This document shows, piece by piece, positions 47,415 through 61,600 of a DNA stretch of 64,000 nt. The stretch is taken from the NCBI GenBank assembly GCA_905183005.1, contig CAJJDO010000065.1, positions 310,001-374,000 of the forward strand, given 5' to 3'. Positions within the stretch are counted from its first letter, which is position 1; each line of letters starts with the position of its first letter. The notes under the pieces are model-generated. The model saw only the letters and a program-made list of their open reading frames with translations, was not told the DNA's origin and ran no database searches. The position numbers and the translations under genes were made by a program. The DNA is from Paramecium pentaurelia (lineage: Eukaryota; Ciliophora; Oligohymenophorea; Peniculida; Parameciidae).

Positions 47415-47942
47415 ATGAATACCCTATAATCTATTAATTTTTATGATATATTTATTTTCATGATTATTTCAAATTAATTCTTATTTTAGTTTATTTATAT
47501 AAGAAGCAGGAAGATATTGTAATTAATTACTTTGATAAAATAATTTAACTCCAAAAACATGATTGGTTCTGTTATTTTCTAAATTTAGGAACAAAAATTA
47601 ATGTTAAGGTTCATTTATATAGAATTTAAATAAAGTAGCAGAAGATTGGTAATATTTAATGAAAAGAAAACATATAGAATTTTTAATGAATTAATTTTGT
47701 ATATAGATTGAACAAAATTTAAGATGTCAATGTTTTTTAAATTCAATTTATTGAGTTTAGACATAATTATAAGTTTATGTTTATGGATTAGAAAATTTAT
47801 TTGCATCTTAACAAATGAGTTGACAAAAGGATTGTTATTTTACAATGTTAAGATCATTATTTTATCGTTCTTGATTGTATTTCTTTAATTTATCAAAGTC
47901 AATTGGGATACAATGAAATGCTCCACTTCTTTTAAGCTTTGA
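47415..47942 (+). CDS. Possible membrane-protein gene or remnant
   Basis: A frame from MNTLQSINFYDIFIFM runs 106 codons to a TGA (ILYID), then continues in the same frame with plausible coding sequence (MSMFFKFNLLSLDIIISLC; IIILSFLIVFLQFIKVNWD) to a TGA at 47940-47942. Hydrophobic segments suggest a membrane protein. Either an intron near the first TGA was missed or the gene is broken; it sits right next to a truncated PP2C copy, which favours a decayed region. Confidence 0.3.
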
Positions 47943-48098
47943 TTTAGAATGACAAATTCCCATTTTAGATTGTATTTTAATAATAATTGTTTATTAAATT
48001 GATTTTGTATTATATAAAGGCAAAGTTTATAATCATAACTGATATAAATTATGCTAAAAAATATAATTTATAATTCTTAATTTTTAATATAATACATA

Positions 48099-48424
48099 TC
48101 ATCTAGACAATATTCCTAAAAAATCAGTGTCTCTAAATATGAGAAGTTCTTAACCACTTACATTGACCTTTTATCCACCAAATTCAGGTAGTAAAACTGT
48201 GTCTCCAATTTTAACACAAATTTTAACAAAATCCCCTTTGTGGTCATAATAGCCTTCTCCAGCCTTTTCATTAATATTAATTGATATACTTCAATAACTA
48301 CTCCTGCTGGATTCTTTGTATCTCCAGTATTAAGAAGAATGCCACTTTAGGTTTTATTTGGAACTTCCAACTTCTTAATAAGAACTCTGTTCATGAGTGG
48401 GACTAATCTTTTGAATTATTGCAT
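48099..48424 (-). CDS. Mitochondrial chaperonin 10 (GroES/HSP10 family)
   Basis: 99 aa with one 26-nt intron (48264-48289). Complete Cpn10: RLVPLMNRVLIKKLE, the mobile-loop region VPNKTQSGILLNTG, NPAGVVIEAGEGY, VKIGDTVLLPEFGGQKVNV and LLIFRDTDFLGIL. It forms the lid of the Hsp60 chaperonin in mitochondria. The size is exactly that of the family. The N-terminus (MQQFKRL) is short and basic; eukaryotic Cpn10 is usually imported without a cleaved presequence. Divergent from the HMG-box gene, 116 bp between starts. Confidence 0.96.
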
Positions 48425-48540
48425 CGATTAATTTTAATTAAATAAATATTATTATGGACCATAACTAATTTGTATGCTAGTTAATCACGATATGATAGGT
48501 TATTGAAATTGCCTAGAAATTCTAACAGTTCTTTGCTCAC

Positions 48541-49275
48541 ATGAACAAGTTTTGTTCACAATTTTTGAAAGATTAGAATGTGCCTGAGATCTCAAAAACA
48601 GAGAAAAAGAAGGAACGAGATCCAAATGCACCTAAAAAACCATTGACACCATTCTTTTTATTTAATTAGAAGTATAGAGAGAAAGTGATTGAACGTAATC
48701 CAGGTATTTATTATATTGAGAAATATTCATAGAGATTAAACTTATTTAAATATCTTAGATGGCTGGAAGTAAATGGTAATCTATGACTGAATAAGAGAAA
48801 AAAGTATAGATTTTAAGTAATTTGAATAGCCTTATGTTGATCAATATAATGCAGCAAAGGAAAAATATGGAATAGATTTGAGAGATTATAATGATAAAAA
48901 TGGGATTGAAACAAATGATAAGAAACGTAAGAAGTCAGAGAAAGTAATGTGTATCCTAACAAACTATAGTTTGATGAAAAATAAATGAAATCAACTATAG
49001 ATAATAATGTTGATGACTTTGAATCCGAATCAATTCAACCTGCTGCCAAACATTAATAATAAATTAAATAATAATAGTAGAAACAAATCAATAATGATGA
49101 TTAAGTCTAATAATAATAAGGAAAATAGACTAAATAATAATAATAAGCTTAATAAAAATAAATACGAGTTTAGACAAAGAAAGGTAAACATGTAGAAATA
49201 GATGATGATATCTAAAGAGATATTGATTAAGTAATGAACAATCCGAAATAGACATAAAAAAAATCTAAGAAATGA
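48541..49275 (+). CDS. HMG-box protein (HMGB-like)
   Basis: 217 aa with three introns (29, 26 and 26 nt; arithmetic exact). One HMG box: ERDPNAPKKPLTPFFLFNQK, EIKLIQISQMAGSKWQSM, TEQEKKPYVDQYNAAKEKY. This is a non-sequence-specific DNA-bending chromatin protein as in HMGB/Nhp6. The tail is glutamine-rich (TAA runs around 49050-49140), with basic (KKRKKSEK, TKKGKH) and acidic (EIDDDIQRDID) patches. A run of in-frame codons precedes the chosen ATG without another Met. Confidence 0.92.
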
Positions 49276-49354
49276 AAAAGCATAAAAATAACCATTAAAA
49301 TTAAAATAATTATTTATATTTGTTTTGTTATATATTTAAATTGTTCAATCTGAA

Positions 49355-51530
49355 TCAAAGATTAGCTATGTATCCATTTACATTAACTAATTCATTGAAC
49401 ATATGACTTCCTTAAGTGAATCTTGCTACTTACTTTTTATGTAATTCACAAGGACCATCCATCAATCTAACTGATTTACTAGCCTAAAATGCAATTTACA
49501 AAATATAATCTGTAGTTATCCCTTAAGCACCAAATAATTGAATGCATTCATCATTAATCCATTAACATTTATTTGGTATTGCTACTTTTACTTCACTTAC
49601 AGCTTTAAGTGATTACATATGTCTACCTCCAAGAGAATCTAATATCATAGCAGCATTCAAAATCATAGTCTTACAGATTTAATATTCACATTCTATTTTA
49701 CCAATCTTTTCTTAATAAGATGTATCTTCTTTTTACTTTTTTCCTCCATGATATCTTCTTTATCCTCTCTCTAAAAGTGTATCAATAGATCTACGAGTTA
49801 ATCCTAATAATCTAACACAATGATGTAATCTTCCTCCCAAAAGTCTACCTTAAGACATAGCAAAGGCAGCTCCTTCTTTACCTAACATTTATTCTTTGGA
49901 AATATAAACATTATCAAATATTATTTCTCCAAGTCCGTTTGGTGCTTCATCATAACCAAGAACTGATAATGGCTTTAAAATTTTAATATTTGGATGTTGT
50001 GTATCAACTAAGAATAATGTTTATTCTGTGAAAGGTGATTTAGAATTAACAGTAGTTTTGCCCATTATAATACCAAATCTACATCTAGGATCTTGAATAC
50101 CTGTAACCATCCATTTACTTCCATTGATAATATATCCATCTCCTTATTTAGTAATTGTAGTTTCAAAGTTAGTTGGATCAGATGAAGCAACATTTCTCTC
50201 AGTCATAGCAAAAAATGCTTTACATTCACCTTCTAAAAGAGGTTTTAAATATTTTTCTTTTTATTAATCTGTCCCTGCCATAATCAATAATTTTATATTT
50301 CCAGTTTCTGGTGCATAACAATTAAAAATTTAATGACCAAAATATGATGTACCCATCAATTCTGATAAGAATGTGTATTCTAAATTATTTAATCCTTTTC
50401 CATATATAGGATCACTAATAAAAAGATTCCATAATCCTAATGATTTAGCCCTCTTTTATAAATGTACAATTCCTGGCAATGGTTTCCAATGATTTTCTAT
50501 ATCAAAAGAATAGATAATATCAAACTGAGATTTTTCAATTGGAAATACTTCATCTTTTAAAAAGTCTCTAATTCTATAATAATAACTTATGCATCTTTAA
50601 GTAACTGGATATTTACTCCATTATAATTTATCAGTTTCAATTCTTAATTTGATTTAGAAAGGATCATCATTTGTTAATTCCAAAACTATATTCCAAGCAC
50701 ATTTAGATATAATTTCCAATTCTTATTAGAATATATTACTTTTCTCTGGATTGATCTTAGTTTTAATACACTATTATTTGAAGATGGCTCTTTATAACAA
50801 AGCAATGATTGTGTTATATTTAAGATGTATGATTGTATCTAATTTTCTCTCAATACAATATTAATTAATCAAGTCAGCTTTGTTTGGCAATCCTAAAAAA
50901 TTGTAAATCTTTTGTAATCCATAGTCAGTCACTTGTTTTATATATGGTACATCATAATTAGATAGAAAATTTGCCAACTCAATTTAAGAGTTTCCAATAG
51001 TAACCGAATTCCAATTTTATATATTTATTATTTTAATTTACTATTAATCGAAAATAAAGTTGTTTGGTTCTAAGTTTCCAAGGCAAAGTGATTCTTAAAT
51101 TGTTAATTCTGGTATATTCATTGGTAACCAATAAAGTAAATCTTCAATGTTAGTTTGAATTCTTGTTTCATTTGTTTTGTATTAGATTCTTAAACTTTCA
51201 ATCATAACCTTATAATTAAATATGTTTTTGCTCTAACCAAAACTATGAATATGACTTAAAAAACTGATGATTTCATTAAAAACTAGTTTCCTTTCATTTA
51301 TAGGAAGACTTTGAATAGTTAAATGGTTAAATACTCTCCCTTTTATTTATCCTTTAACATAGAATCTAGAACCTAAAAATTTTTCATCTTCACAAAAGTG
51401 AATAACCTCTTATTTATGTCTTAATAATTCACTTTAGAGTTTCAAATCTTCCTAAAGTGATGTAATCTATATAGTTTATATAATATATTACTCCTAATTT
51501 TAAGAATATTGGTTATTATCTTAGAATCAT
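49355..51530 (-). CDS. Acyl-CoA dehydrogenase fused to degenerate APH-like domain (ACAD10/11-like)
   Basis: 716 aa with one 25-nt intron near 51470-51494 (arithmetic exact). The C-terminal two thirds are an acyl-CoA dehydrogenase: CKAFFAMTERNVASSDPTNF, GYIINGSKWMVTG, SKSPFTEQTLFLVDT, GEIIFDNVYISKEQMLG, GLTRRSIDTLLERG, ILDSLGGRHMQSLKAVSEVK and DECIQLFGAQGIT, ending SVRLMDGPCELHKKQVA. The N-terminal part is reminiscent of the aminoglycoside-phosphotransferase-like domain of ACAD10/11 (SLCLGNLEPNNFIFDQQQIK; NSQIELANFL), but the HGD catalytic motif is replaced by LGN and the following Asp by Trp. In animals ACAD11 uses both domains to process 4-hydroxy fatty acids in peroxisomes or mitochondria; here the kinase-like half looks inactive. 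No clear N-terminal targeting signal. Confidence 0.85.
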
Positions 51531-51556
51531 AGTATTTTAAGGATCCCTACTAATAT

Positions 51557-51924
51557 ATGGATTGTTTACTTAGAACAAATGATAAGAATCTCCCCTGTTG
51601 GCAAAAAGCTTACTTATTCATTCTTCACAAATTCATTTTATCTATAATCTAGGATGCTTGATTAACTATTAAGATAAGAAATGAGTTTATCTATTTCCAT
51701 TTAGAGGCTCATTTGATGAAGATTATGTTAAAAAATTTAAATTTCAAGAGATGATATATCTTGATTTGAAAGGTGGCATTTTAATTAACCTAAACTGTTA
51801 ATACGTAATCAAAACAAATATTATTATATTTAATAAAATTTTATCCCTTAAAGAAATATTCTCAATCTTCTTGTGGAAAAAATTAATCATATTTTATAAA
51901 AAAGAAGGATATAAGGTCTGCTGA
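51557..51924 (+). CDS. Hypothetical protein, frame partly unresolved
   Basis: MDCLLRTNDKNLPCWQKAYL followed by HKFILSIIQDA, then an in-frame TGA, then plausible coding (LTIKIRNE, and after a 20-nt intron GSFDEDYVKKFKFQ; MIYLDLKGGILINLNCQYV; IFLWKKLIIFYKKEGYKVC). The sequence either side of the TGA looks coding but no GT-AG intron covers it, so the gene may be broken. Start codon is 26 bp from that of the divergent acyl-CoA dehydrogenase. Confidence 0.4.
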
Positions 51925-52041
51925 ATAATAAATTAAGAATTCATAATTATAAATTTTATGTTTTCTGAATAATTTTAATTAGTTTACTGAGATTTTATTA
52001 GAAAATTAAAAGAAGATTGAATATTGAAACAATAAGGTTTT

Positions 52042-52554
52042 TCAAATATTTAAGTTATTTTCATTAATATGATTATTAAAATATATATTATAAGCATGTA
52101 AAGAAAGATATATTAGAATTTAAAAAATATGGAACAAATATATAAAATACAATTTATATTTAATCATGAGGCTATAGTATTCATAAAATTTAATGATTAA
52201 TTTTTAATTGGAATTCATTTCATCATAACTATCAAGAATAGTTACTTTGCATAATAGATTTATTTTCTATAATATTAAATTATGAAAGTTCATACTTTAG
52301 CTTCTGATTAATTTAATTCTCAATTTCTTGTTGTTATTTTTTTCAATCAAGCAAGGCTTAATCATACTTCATGTATTATATACATTTTATATAATCTGGA
52401 AATGATATTGCTTCTTAATATTTTATAAGTATGGCCTAGCTCTGATATTTTTCTCTTGAAGTTTTCTAATTTATATTTATTAATTATATATTATCTTAAT
52501 TAAAGTATTCAAATATTTCTGTAATCCTTTCAATTTTTGTCTTATGATAATCAT
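52042..52554 (-). CDS. Uncertain gene directly downstream of the dynein stop
   Basis: Two overlapping minus-strand readings compete. One runs from MIIIRQKLKGLQKYL through a 27-nt intron to 52042 with no TGA (161 codons). The other, in frame with the dynein gene and starting right after its TGA, has better composition (KIERITEIFEYFNQDN, SREKYQSQAILIKYQEAIS; EIENQINQKLKYELSQFN) but lacks an ATG near its start and contains one internal TGA. Only one can be real; either may be a remnant. Confidence 0.3.
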
Positions 52555-52606
52555 TCTAAATTTATAATGTTATATTAAATATATAATAACCAATAAATAT
52601 ATAATA

Positions 52607-55600
52607 TCAATCAATTTAGATAATCAAAGCTACTCCTCTTTTAGACCAATGTTTCTTTTCATTTTTTATTGGTATTTTAATATTGCAAATAAAATTAATT
52701 GATAAACCATTCGAAGTTAAAACTCCTTTTCTTTAAGAAGTATTATATAATGGACATGAATAATGATTATATTTTTTTGGTTAATTTGTTGGTAAAAACT
52801 TAATTATTGGACATTTAAAAAATAATATATTTGGTTCTGGTTCCAATAGAGTTTATTCTTCTAAATCAAATTAAGCTCCATCAATTGATAAACCTTCAAT
52901 AAAAATTCCATTTGAATTTTCAGTTGGAGTTTTTTTCATAAATTCGAAATCAAATTTTAATTAATCAATTGGAATCTTAGATTTTCTTGAATAATTCTAT
53001 AATACTGCAGTTAAGAATCCCTGAATAAAGAAAAAACTACCAAGCCAAAAGATTGTAGGTTCTCCTTTATTAATCCAACTGTCTAAAAATTGAATTCTTT
53101 TAAGTAAATCACTAAACCAAGATCCTAATGGTTTAGTTGTCAAATAAGAGAGTTTGATCCAATCTGAAGGTATTTTATTATCAAAAATTGAATTGTAAAT
53201 ATCATTTAATTAATCTGTCATATTAATATAGCCTTCTAGTGCTTACATAAGTTATTCTAATGATTTTGATATTTGAGAAATTAATCTATTATATTTATTA
53301 ACTTCTTATTAAATAAGTGTATGCATAGAATTATCTTAAAGTAATGGATATTTTAATTCAACTAATTAAATATCAAATTAAGCAGGTAATTCATTCAATA
53401 TAGATTTCCCTTTCTTTTAAACTAATTTATCTGGATGTATGCTTTAATCCCCTAAAGTTCGAGGAAGCAATTACAAAATAGTAGAACTTAAGTTTTCTGT
53501 ATCTAAAATAGCAGAATAGATTTCAGCATTTGGATGTAAACCAAATAACTGAGGAGGATCTGCAATTGGAAATCCTGATATATATTCTATATATCCTTTT
53601 AAGGACATTTCTATAGGTACTTTATAAACATCATTAAATGAGAAACCTTCTACAATATCTTTATTAATAAAGTCAGAAACATAAATATTTAACAATTTTC
53701 TATCAACTGGATCAGTGACTCTTCCTCCATAATTATTTTCTGCTATTAAATAATGAAGAGCATCCCATGGAATATCATTATTTTAATCAAGAAAGTATAG
53801 AATTTATTCTTTAGACATTTCTAAATCATGTTATGAGAAATTATATCCTATATTCCATCCTAATGGTCCATATTTTTTACGTTCAAGTAAACATGCATGA
53901 AGAAGAGCCAAAGAAAAAAACAAATTCTTCCATTCTTTTAATCTTTTACATAATTCAAATTTTTCTGGATCTTAAGATAAATATGATCTTAACATATTAT
54001 TCTTTATTCCTCTTGGCAATTCATAAGTCATCTTAAGTGCTATAAATATAATATTAATTTTATTTACCTCTTATAATTACATTTTATGGTAATAAATTTG
54101 TTGGTAAAGTAGTTAACCAAAGTCTAAAATTTTAATGGATATTTTATTTTAATTAATTTTCATATAATTTTTCTAATTCAGGCATAAATGATGCTGCCAA
54201 ATGACAATTTTATAAGAGTACCCAATTTCCATTTTAAATAGCTTTCAAAATTAATTTAATTGCTAATTAACTTTATCCTTAACCCAATGATATAACATTA
54301 AGTTTATCTTAAAACCAATATTTATGAGCTAGAGCAATTATTTCAGATCTTGGATCAGCACCTGGAGTTGTAACACAAAGTAATGGAGTATTTTGATCAG
54401 ATTCTAAATAAAATTATTCAAATGTAATGGGAATACTTTCTAAAAAGATTTATCCCATAAATGTTCTAATCATTTCATTTGTTGCTTATATAAATTATTC
54501 TGGTTTAATAATTTTAACAATCATATTATTTTAAAATTAATCTAAATTTAATATTTATATCTTGAAACTATGAGAACTAGAATAGAAATGATCCCAAAAT
54601 GGTTTATTATTTATAAATGAATCACAAAGTCCATTAAATATATGTGGATATTATTATTAAAGATCAACTAATGCTAACCACATTTTATAAGTTAACCATG
54701 AGTATTCTTTAGGCATAGCTATTTCTGTAGAGGTTAATGAACAACCCATAACTGATGTTCTAACCAAATTTATAGGTACATTCATCAATCTTTAACATAA
54801 TAGAAATCTAAAAATTAATTTATCTTTTTCTAATAAAGATCTATTTATAGCATTATAAAGCATTTGTATAAATTTATCAATAATATTTTAATTTCTTTTA
54901 AGTTTTCCTTATTAAGCTTCTTTAATAGCTTTTGAATAAAGAGCAACATAAAAATCTAATGACCATAAATAAGTTGGTTCAACTGTAGCTAAATAATAAA
55001 CTACAAAATATAAATTTGCAACAGTTTCAGCTACTTATTAATAAGATTATCTAGTAACATTGAATGCTTAACTATCAGTCTCTAATTTACGTATTCTTTC
55101 TTCTATGTTATTACCTTCATCTTTTGTATTTTATAATGCAATAATGATTGTTTCATTTTATAATAAATCACCTCCTGCTTAAGAAAGTAATTCTAACATT
55201 TAATCTTCTGTTTTTATTAATTTATCTTAATTAGATATAAAATAAAAGATATTTTTAATTCTTAATTCTTCTTTAACTGGTTCATCAATTTTGACAACTA
55301 CATTTAACATTTAATCTGTTAATCCTTAAAGTGTTGCTTAGAAATTTAATAATGTAACCATAACACAAATTTAAGGTTAATAATGTGGATTATCTAATTT
55401 AGATGTAAGATAGAATCTAAAATCATTAGACTGTTCAATAACTTTATCAAAGAATTTGATTTAAGGAGTTGATCCAAAATCTTTCTATGATAAAATTTAT
55501 ATAAATAGAGGATCAATATCTTCAGTAACATTTTCAACCAAGACAGCATATCCAATTTATATTGCATGTTCTAATTATAATTATACTTATTAAATTGGTG

Positions 55601-58600
55601 ATCTTGCATTAAAAATTAATAAACTTTTGCTATCTTCCATATTTCTAATCCATTGATTTGCTTATAATTAAGGATCAATAATTAAAGGCCATTTGGATGA
55701 TTATTTCATAATAATGGCATTATCAATAGAAAATTGATCATTAGGTAATTTCTATTGTATCCATTTATTTATTTATAATGGATCACTTAATTATTTTTAT
55801 AATTGAAATGGTGAAGAAGATTAAATACCTTCCTATAATAATTTCATTTACCATAGTTATATTGCATTTTCTCTATATTAAATAGGAAATACTCCCATAT
55901 AAGATATTAAAGCTGAACATAGAATACTATCTCCTTCAAGTGTATTTTATTCTGCTTTAATTTTTTAAGTTTTCTTTTTCCATCTAACTTTTTCATCTGA
56001 TAGATTATTAGTTAATTTTTCTGCTCTTTACAATTATATTGTTATACTTTCTACTTTCTATTCTATTTATTCTTTTTCAATTCTTGCTTTTTGATATTCA
56101 TTAGATAATCTCTTTAATTCAATCATAACTTCATCTAATGCTGATCTTTTTATACCTAATTTCTCTTCTGCATCTTTCAATCTAACTTCTGCTTCTGCTA
56201 ATTATTATTTCTTTGGTTCAATAATTTCAACAGCTTAATAACTATTTAAAACAGCTCTTATCCAATCAGAAAGATTGCCTGCAGCAGTAGAAGCATTAAA
56301 TACTTTATCTCTATCAAATAATGGATTTTATGAAAAAACTTCAAGTTTTTCTATATTTACAATATTAATAGCTCTAATTTCTTCTAATTTCATTTTCTTA
56401 ATTCTTTTAATTAATTTATCATTTAATAAATTCTTTTTTGCAAAATCCCAAAAATCTTAAATAGTTGGTGGATCTTTATTTTTAGATAATACTTGATCAT
56501 CAATTTCAAATGCATAACATAATCCCTCCATTACAATTGCAGCTGAAGGAGGAGGATAAATAAATGATTTCAATAAAATCATATCTTCTCTTGATATTTT
56601 CTCTAGAGCATCTGTTGCTTATTTGAGTAATGGAATAACATTATTTAATTAAGTTTAACATAAATTTCTTAAAGAATTTGCTTCTTCTCTTTAAACACTA
56701 CATTCTTTTTCATCTTATTCACAAATCATTCTTTTTTAATCAGCATCCTATTATCTTTTCTTAATCTTCTTTAATAAAATTTAATTGTCATTAGTTGCTT
56801 TTTCTAATTATGGTTATAATTCAAATAACACATTCCTTATCTTATCTACTTCTTATTCAGTATGTAAAATCTTTTCAATTCCTGTTTCCATTCTATCTAT
56901 AGCCTTTCTTGATCTTAATACTCTTTCCTCATATATCTTCTAATAAATTTTTAACATTTATAAATATTAAGTTGGAGTAACATAAAAGTATCTTCTCATC
57001 TCTTCTTTATATTTATCAGTAAGATCTAATACTTTATGATGTATATCTACAGCAACTTTAACTAAAGAATTTTATTTGAGAAATCCAAAAGCTGTAGATT
57101 CTAATGCTTCATCTGACCAACTCATAAACCAATCAATAGTTGTACTATTAATAATTGCTGGAAATGATCTTAAACGTTTACGTATTGTTTCACCTATTGG
57201 TTACATACATAAAATAATATGCATATTATGTTTACAATTTTTGATAAATTATTAATATGGTAATTCTTCTTAAACTTTAATTCTTTCTTCAGGAGGGAAT
57301 AAATGAGACACCTCTCCATGAGTCATTATATTACAAATATCTTCTAACATATAATCTTAATGAAATTGAGATTCTTAAAAAATTAATGTTATTATTTTAT
57401 TTTCCATACCTGAATCTTTTAAAACAGATAATAAATTTTCATCCCATTATTTAGAATCAATAGTTTCTGCAGATTACTAAAATAATATGAAATTAGCCAA
57501 TTTTGATAATGATGCTAAATTATATTTATGAATGTTTTACTTCTGCCACTTCCACCCATACCAATTAATAATGCATGTCCACTTAATAATATTCTAGATA
57601 TTCTAGCAACATGTAAAATAGCATTAGTAAATAATATCAATTCCATTTTATATTATTATTATTGATAATTGTATTATTCTAAATACCACTTAACCTTCTC
57701 TAATACTCTATTCATTAATGGAGCTTCTTCATATTATTTATTGAAAAATGGAAGAAATAGATTATGTTAAAGATGATCAGGATATAATTATTAAAGTGAT
57801 TCCTTCATTATATCATTATAAATCTTTATATCATTCTAATCTACTAATCTATCACTAAATATTCTAGCACATTCATGACTCCATAATTTAACTAAATATT
57901 ATTAATTAATAATTTTATTAACTTTACTCATTCCCTAAACTATTTTAAATATATCTCTCACTGTATAAATATAATGTGATTTAGAAGGAGTAGGTAACAA
58001 TCTTGTTTACACCTTCTCAAATAAAAATAGAGTAGTAACTATTATTTAATCTTTAATATTTAAAAATTCTACACCATTCTCTATTTTTATAGATAACCAA
58101 TAAATAAACACTTCCAACATATTAGTCATACTTTCATTGTCAAATCCTCCAATATATAATATATTGAAGAATCTTAAAAATCTTTTTGTTACTTAATTCC
58201 TTCCACTAACATTTGGTTGCATAGCTCCAAGAAATGTGATATCACACATATATTTAAATTCCTTATTATCTAAATCATACCATCCTCCCATTTCCATCCA
58301 TTATCTTAGTAATTCTATTGCAGGTTAAGCACCTTCAGGTTCTCTATAAGGCATATTTAAATCATCTATAAATATAAAAATGTGACCTTCTTCAGATGCA
58401 TAATAACCTTTTCTTCTTCTTTTATTAATTTTAGTTTCAATTAATCTTTAAATAGAATTACCTGTTGTAGAACCAGAACAAATAATTTAAAATCCTGATT
58501 TAGATGCCATTGATAGAGTTTTTCCAGTACCTGTTGGTCCACAATATAACATATGAAGACCTATAGTGGCTAAATAATCATTTCTAATAGATGATTGTGT

Positions 58601-61600
58601 TTAAACAACTATTTGATGGAATTACATTTCAGGATTGATTTACTTTTTATTACTAAGCTATATAATAAATAAAATATTATTACATTGATCCATTTAACCC
58701 ATTTTCCATTTGAAAAACAATGTAAAAAATAATCAATGTTATCATTATTAGGAAATCCAAATGTTGCTTCATCTTAATAAATAGTTTATAAATCAGATTT
58801 ATTTGTTTTAATTAATTAATTAATAAATTTACTGAATTATGGTCTATAAATTTCATCCATAGCTGCTCCAACAGACCAAATTAAAGCAAAAATCATCATA
58901 TTATCCATATTATTTGGAGTTTTTTCTTCATCATTAAGAAAAGTTAAACATTTCTTTGTAAGATTTATAAAATTAGAAACAAGAATTGTTTCTATATACA
59001 TAACAGGAAATTTAACATACAACTTTGTCCATGCTAATGTATGATCAATTAAACTAAAATATTAAATATTATATATTACAATCTCATTCTCCTTATAAAA
59101 TAATCTAAATCAAATCCATTTGGTAATTATAATGAAGCAATTAAGGATGGCCATTTAAAAGGAATATAATATATCATACCACATCTAGATACAGTAGCAG
59201 GAGAAGCTGCTGATAAATCTTCAACTTCAAATACCATACACATAGTAGTTGGTATTTTCAATATTTCACCAGAAGTTAAACATAATTTCTAATTATCATC
59301 TAAAACAGTATTTAAATTTTCAATCCACAATGAATCTACAGGACCATCAAAATGAATCCAAATTCTTTAAGATTTCTCAATATTTTCTCTAATTAAAATT
59401 GGAGCTACACCATCAGACCATTATCTTGTATCAGGATCTAAAAATCCATATAATTAATCAGTATTAATAGATTTTGGATTGAGTTTAAAGATTTAACAAT
59501 TAAGAGCTTTTGCTAAAACTTAAATAGTAGTTGTTTTACCAGAGAATGTTTCACCTATACACATAACTCCATTTCTAACATTAATATTATTATGTAATTC
59601 TTCTATTTTTTATAAAAACAATTTATCCATTTAACAATTTAATTCAGCACATGCTTCTTCTAATTCTAATTAATTAGATTCAACTGGTTTAACATCAGGA
59701 AATAAATCTTTTGTAATTGCCATAAATAGATCAACATCATTAGGTATAAATTTTGGTTTATTTACATTTATAATTGCTGTTAAACATATTTCATCTTCAT
59801 ATCCTTCATACATATTTTTAGCAGCACTTAGTATGGCTTTGAGTGCTCTCATACCAAAATCATAATGTTCTTAAGAAGATAATTATTCATTGCATAATCT
59901 CAAACATGTAACTATCTTTTAACTCAATTCTCTTGCTTTTTCAAATCCTGTACTATATAAATAAATTTCAGCTATCATTGCATAATCTGGTACTACCATT
60001 GCACATGGTCTAAATAAAATCTATAAATTATCTGGTAATTCAGATCTACCTGCATAACCTGGATTCATAGTAATATTGATAGATACAGTCAAAGTTAAAT
60101 TAATATTTACACCTTCAAAATTGAATTATTTTCTTTTTTCTTTTACTGCTTAAAATATAGTATATATTTATTGAGCAACAACTGATAATACTTCAGGATC
60201 TAATCTATTGAATTCATCAAAACAACACCATGATCCTGAAGAAGCTAATCCTTTAAAAAACTTACCCATTGCTATATAATTTAATCCTTCAGAACAATTA
60301 AATACTATACAAGGCATTCCTATTGCTTTTGCTAAATCTTTTACAGTTTCTGTTTTACCTGTTCCAGCTGGTCCTTCAGGTGCTCCTCCATAACTCATAT
60401 TTAAAGCACTTAATAAAGTTCTTTGACATCGATCTGTTAATTTAGTTATCACTAATCTAGTTAAATTACCCAAATATTCAAAACCATATTATAATACTGA
60501 GTTAACCATTTTAACATTAACAACAAATTCTTATTCTATAATTTCATTATAAAATCTCATTTAAGAAATCCAAACAAATTCATTTGCATCTTAAACATTC
60601 TTCTTATATAAAGTATCTACTATATCTTTTTAATGTACTTCAATTACAACCATAGCTTCTAATGTTGCTGTTTATAATTTATTTTAATCTGATCTAACTA
60701 ATTATACAGTATCTTAAAGTTCTTTATGTAATATACTTAAATATAATTTTAGATTCATTTTTTATTATTATCTAATAGCAGTTTCTGTGCTTCTAGTCCA
60801 TTTTATTTAATTAGCTAATAAAATAGATTATGTTGGCCATTTTGTAATAAATTCCTATTTTGTACAATTTAAATCTTTTAATGTTCTATTAGATATTCTT
60901 GAGATCGATACTTTCATTTAAGTCTCTAAATCTTATAACCATAATTCAACATTTCCAGATTTATCATCTTATGCTACATTTATTGCTTATTCTAAAGGAA
61001 CACATTCCTTTAATGATGAATAGAATCCTGTAATTAAAGAATATCTCTCAAACTTTAATTCCTAAATAGATTCAAAACATTTATAAATATGTCTTTATAC
61101 TTACATAGGCTCTTTAGTTTATGCCAAAATCTCAACTAATTCTTCATCTGAAACAAAATAAAATCTTGGAAAAAGTACTCTTTTAGATTCTAAATAAATA
61201 GTTAAACTTTTTTAAATTTGATCAAGCATTAATACATTATTACTAAATTCTACTTTCATTTTCTCAGAATCTATACATTCCCATATTTTCCTATTCTAAT
61301 TAAAATTTTCCATACACATCTTAAATGATTAATCTACATTTCTAAAATATTAAGCTTCTTTTGCTAATTTCTTCTTAATATCTTCACTAGTAAAAATTGG
61401 ATCTAAATATATCCAATGTTTCTAACATTTCATACCATATTCCAATGTATCTTATATCAATACTGTTTTATATTCCAATTAATTAGCTTTACTTAATACC
61501 ATTTTTACATGTGGTTAAGCTTTTAAAATACCTAACACATTTAATTATTCATCTAATAACATTTAAACTTCTTCATAATTTTTAAATATATAAGTATCTT

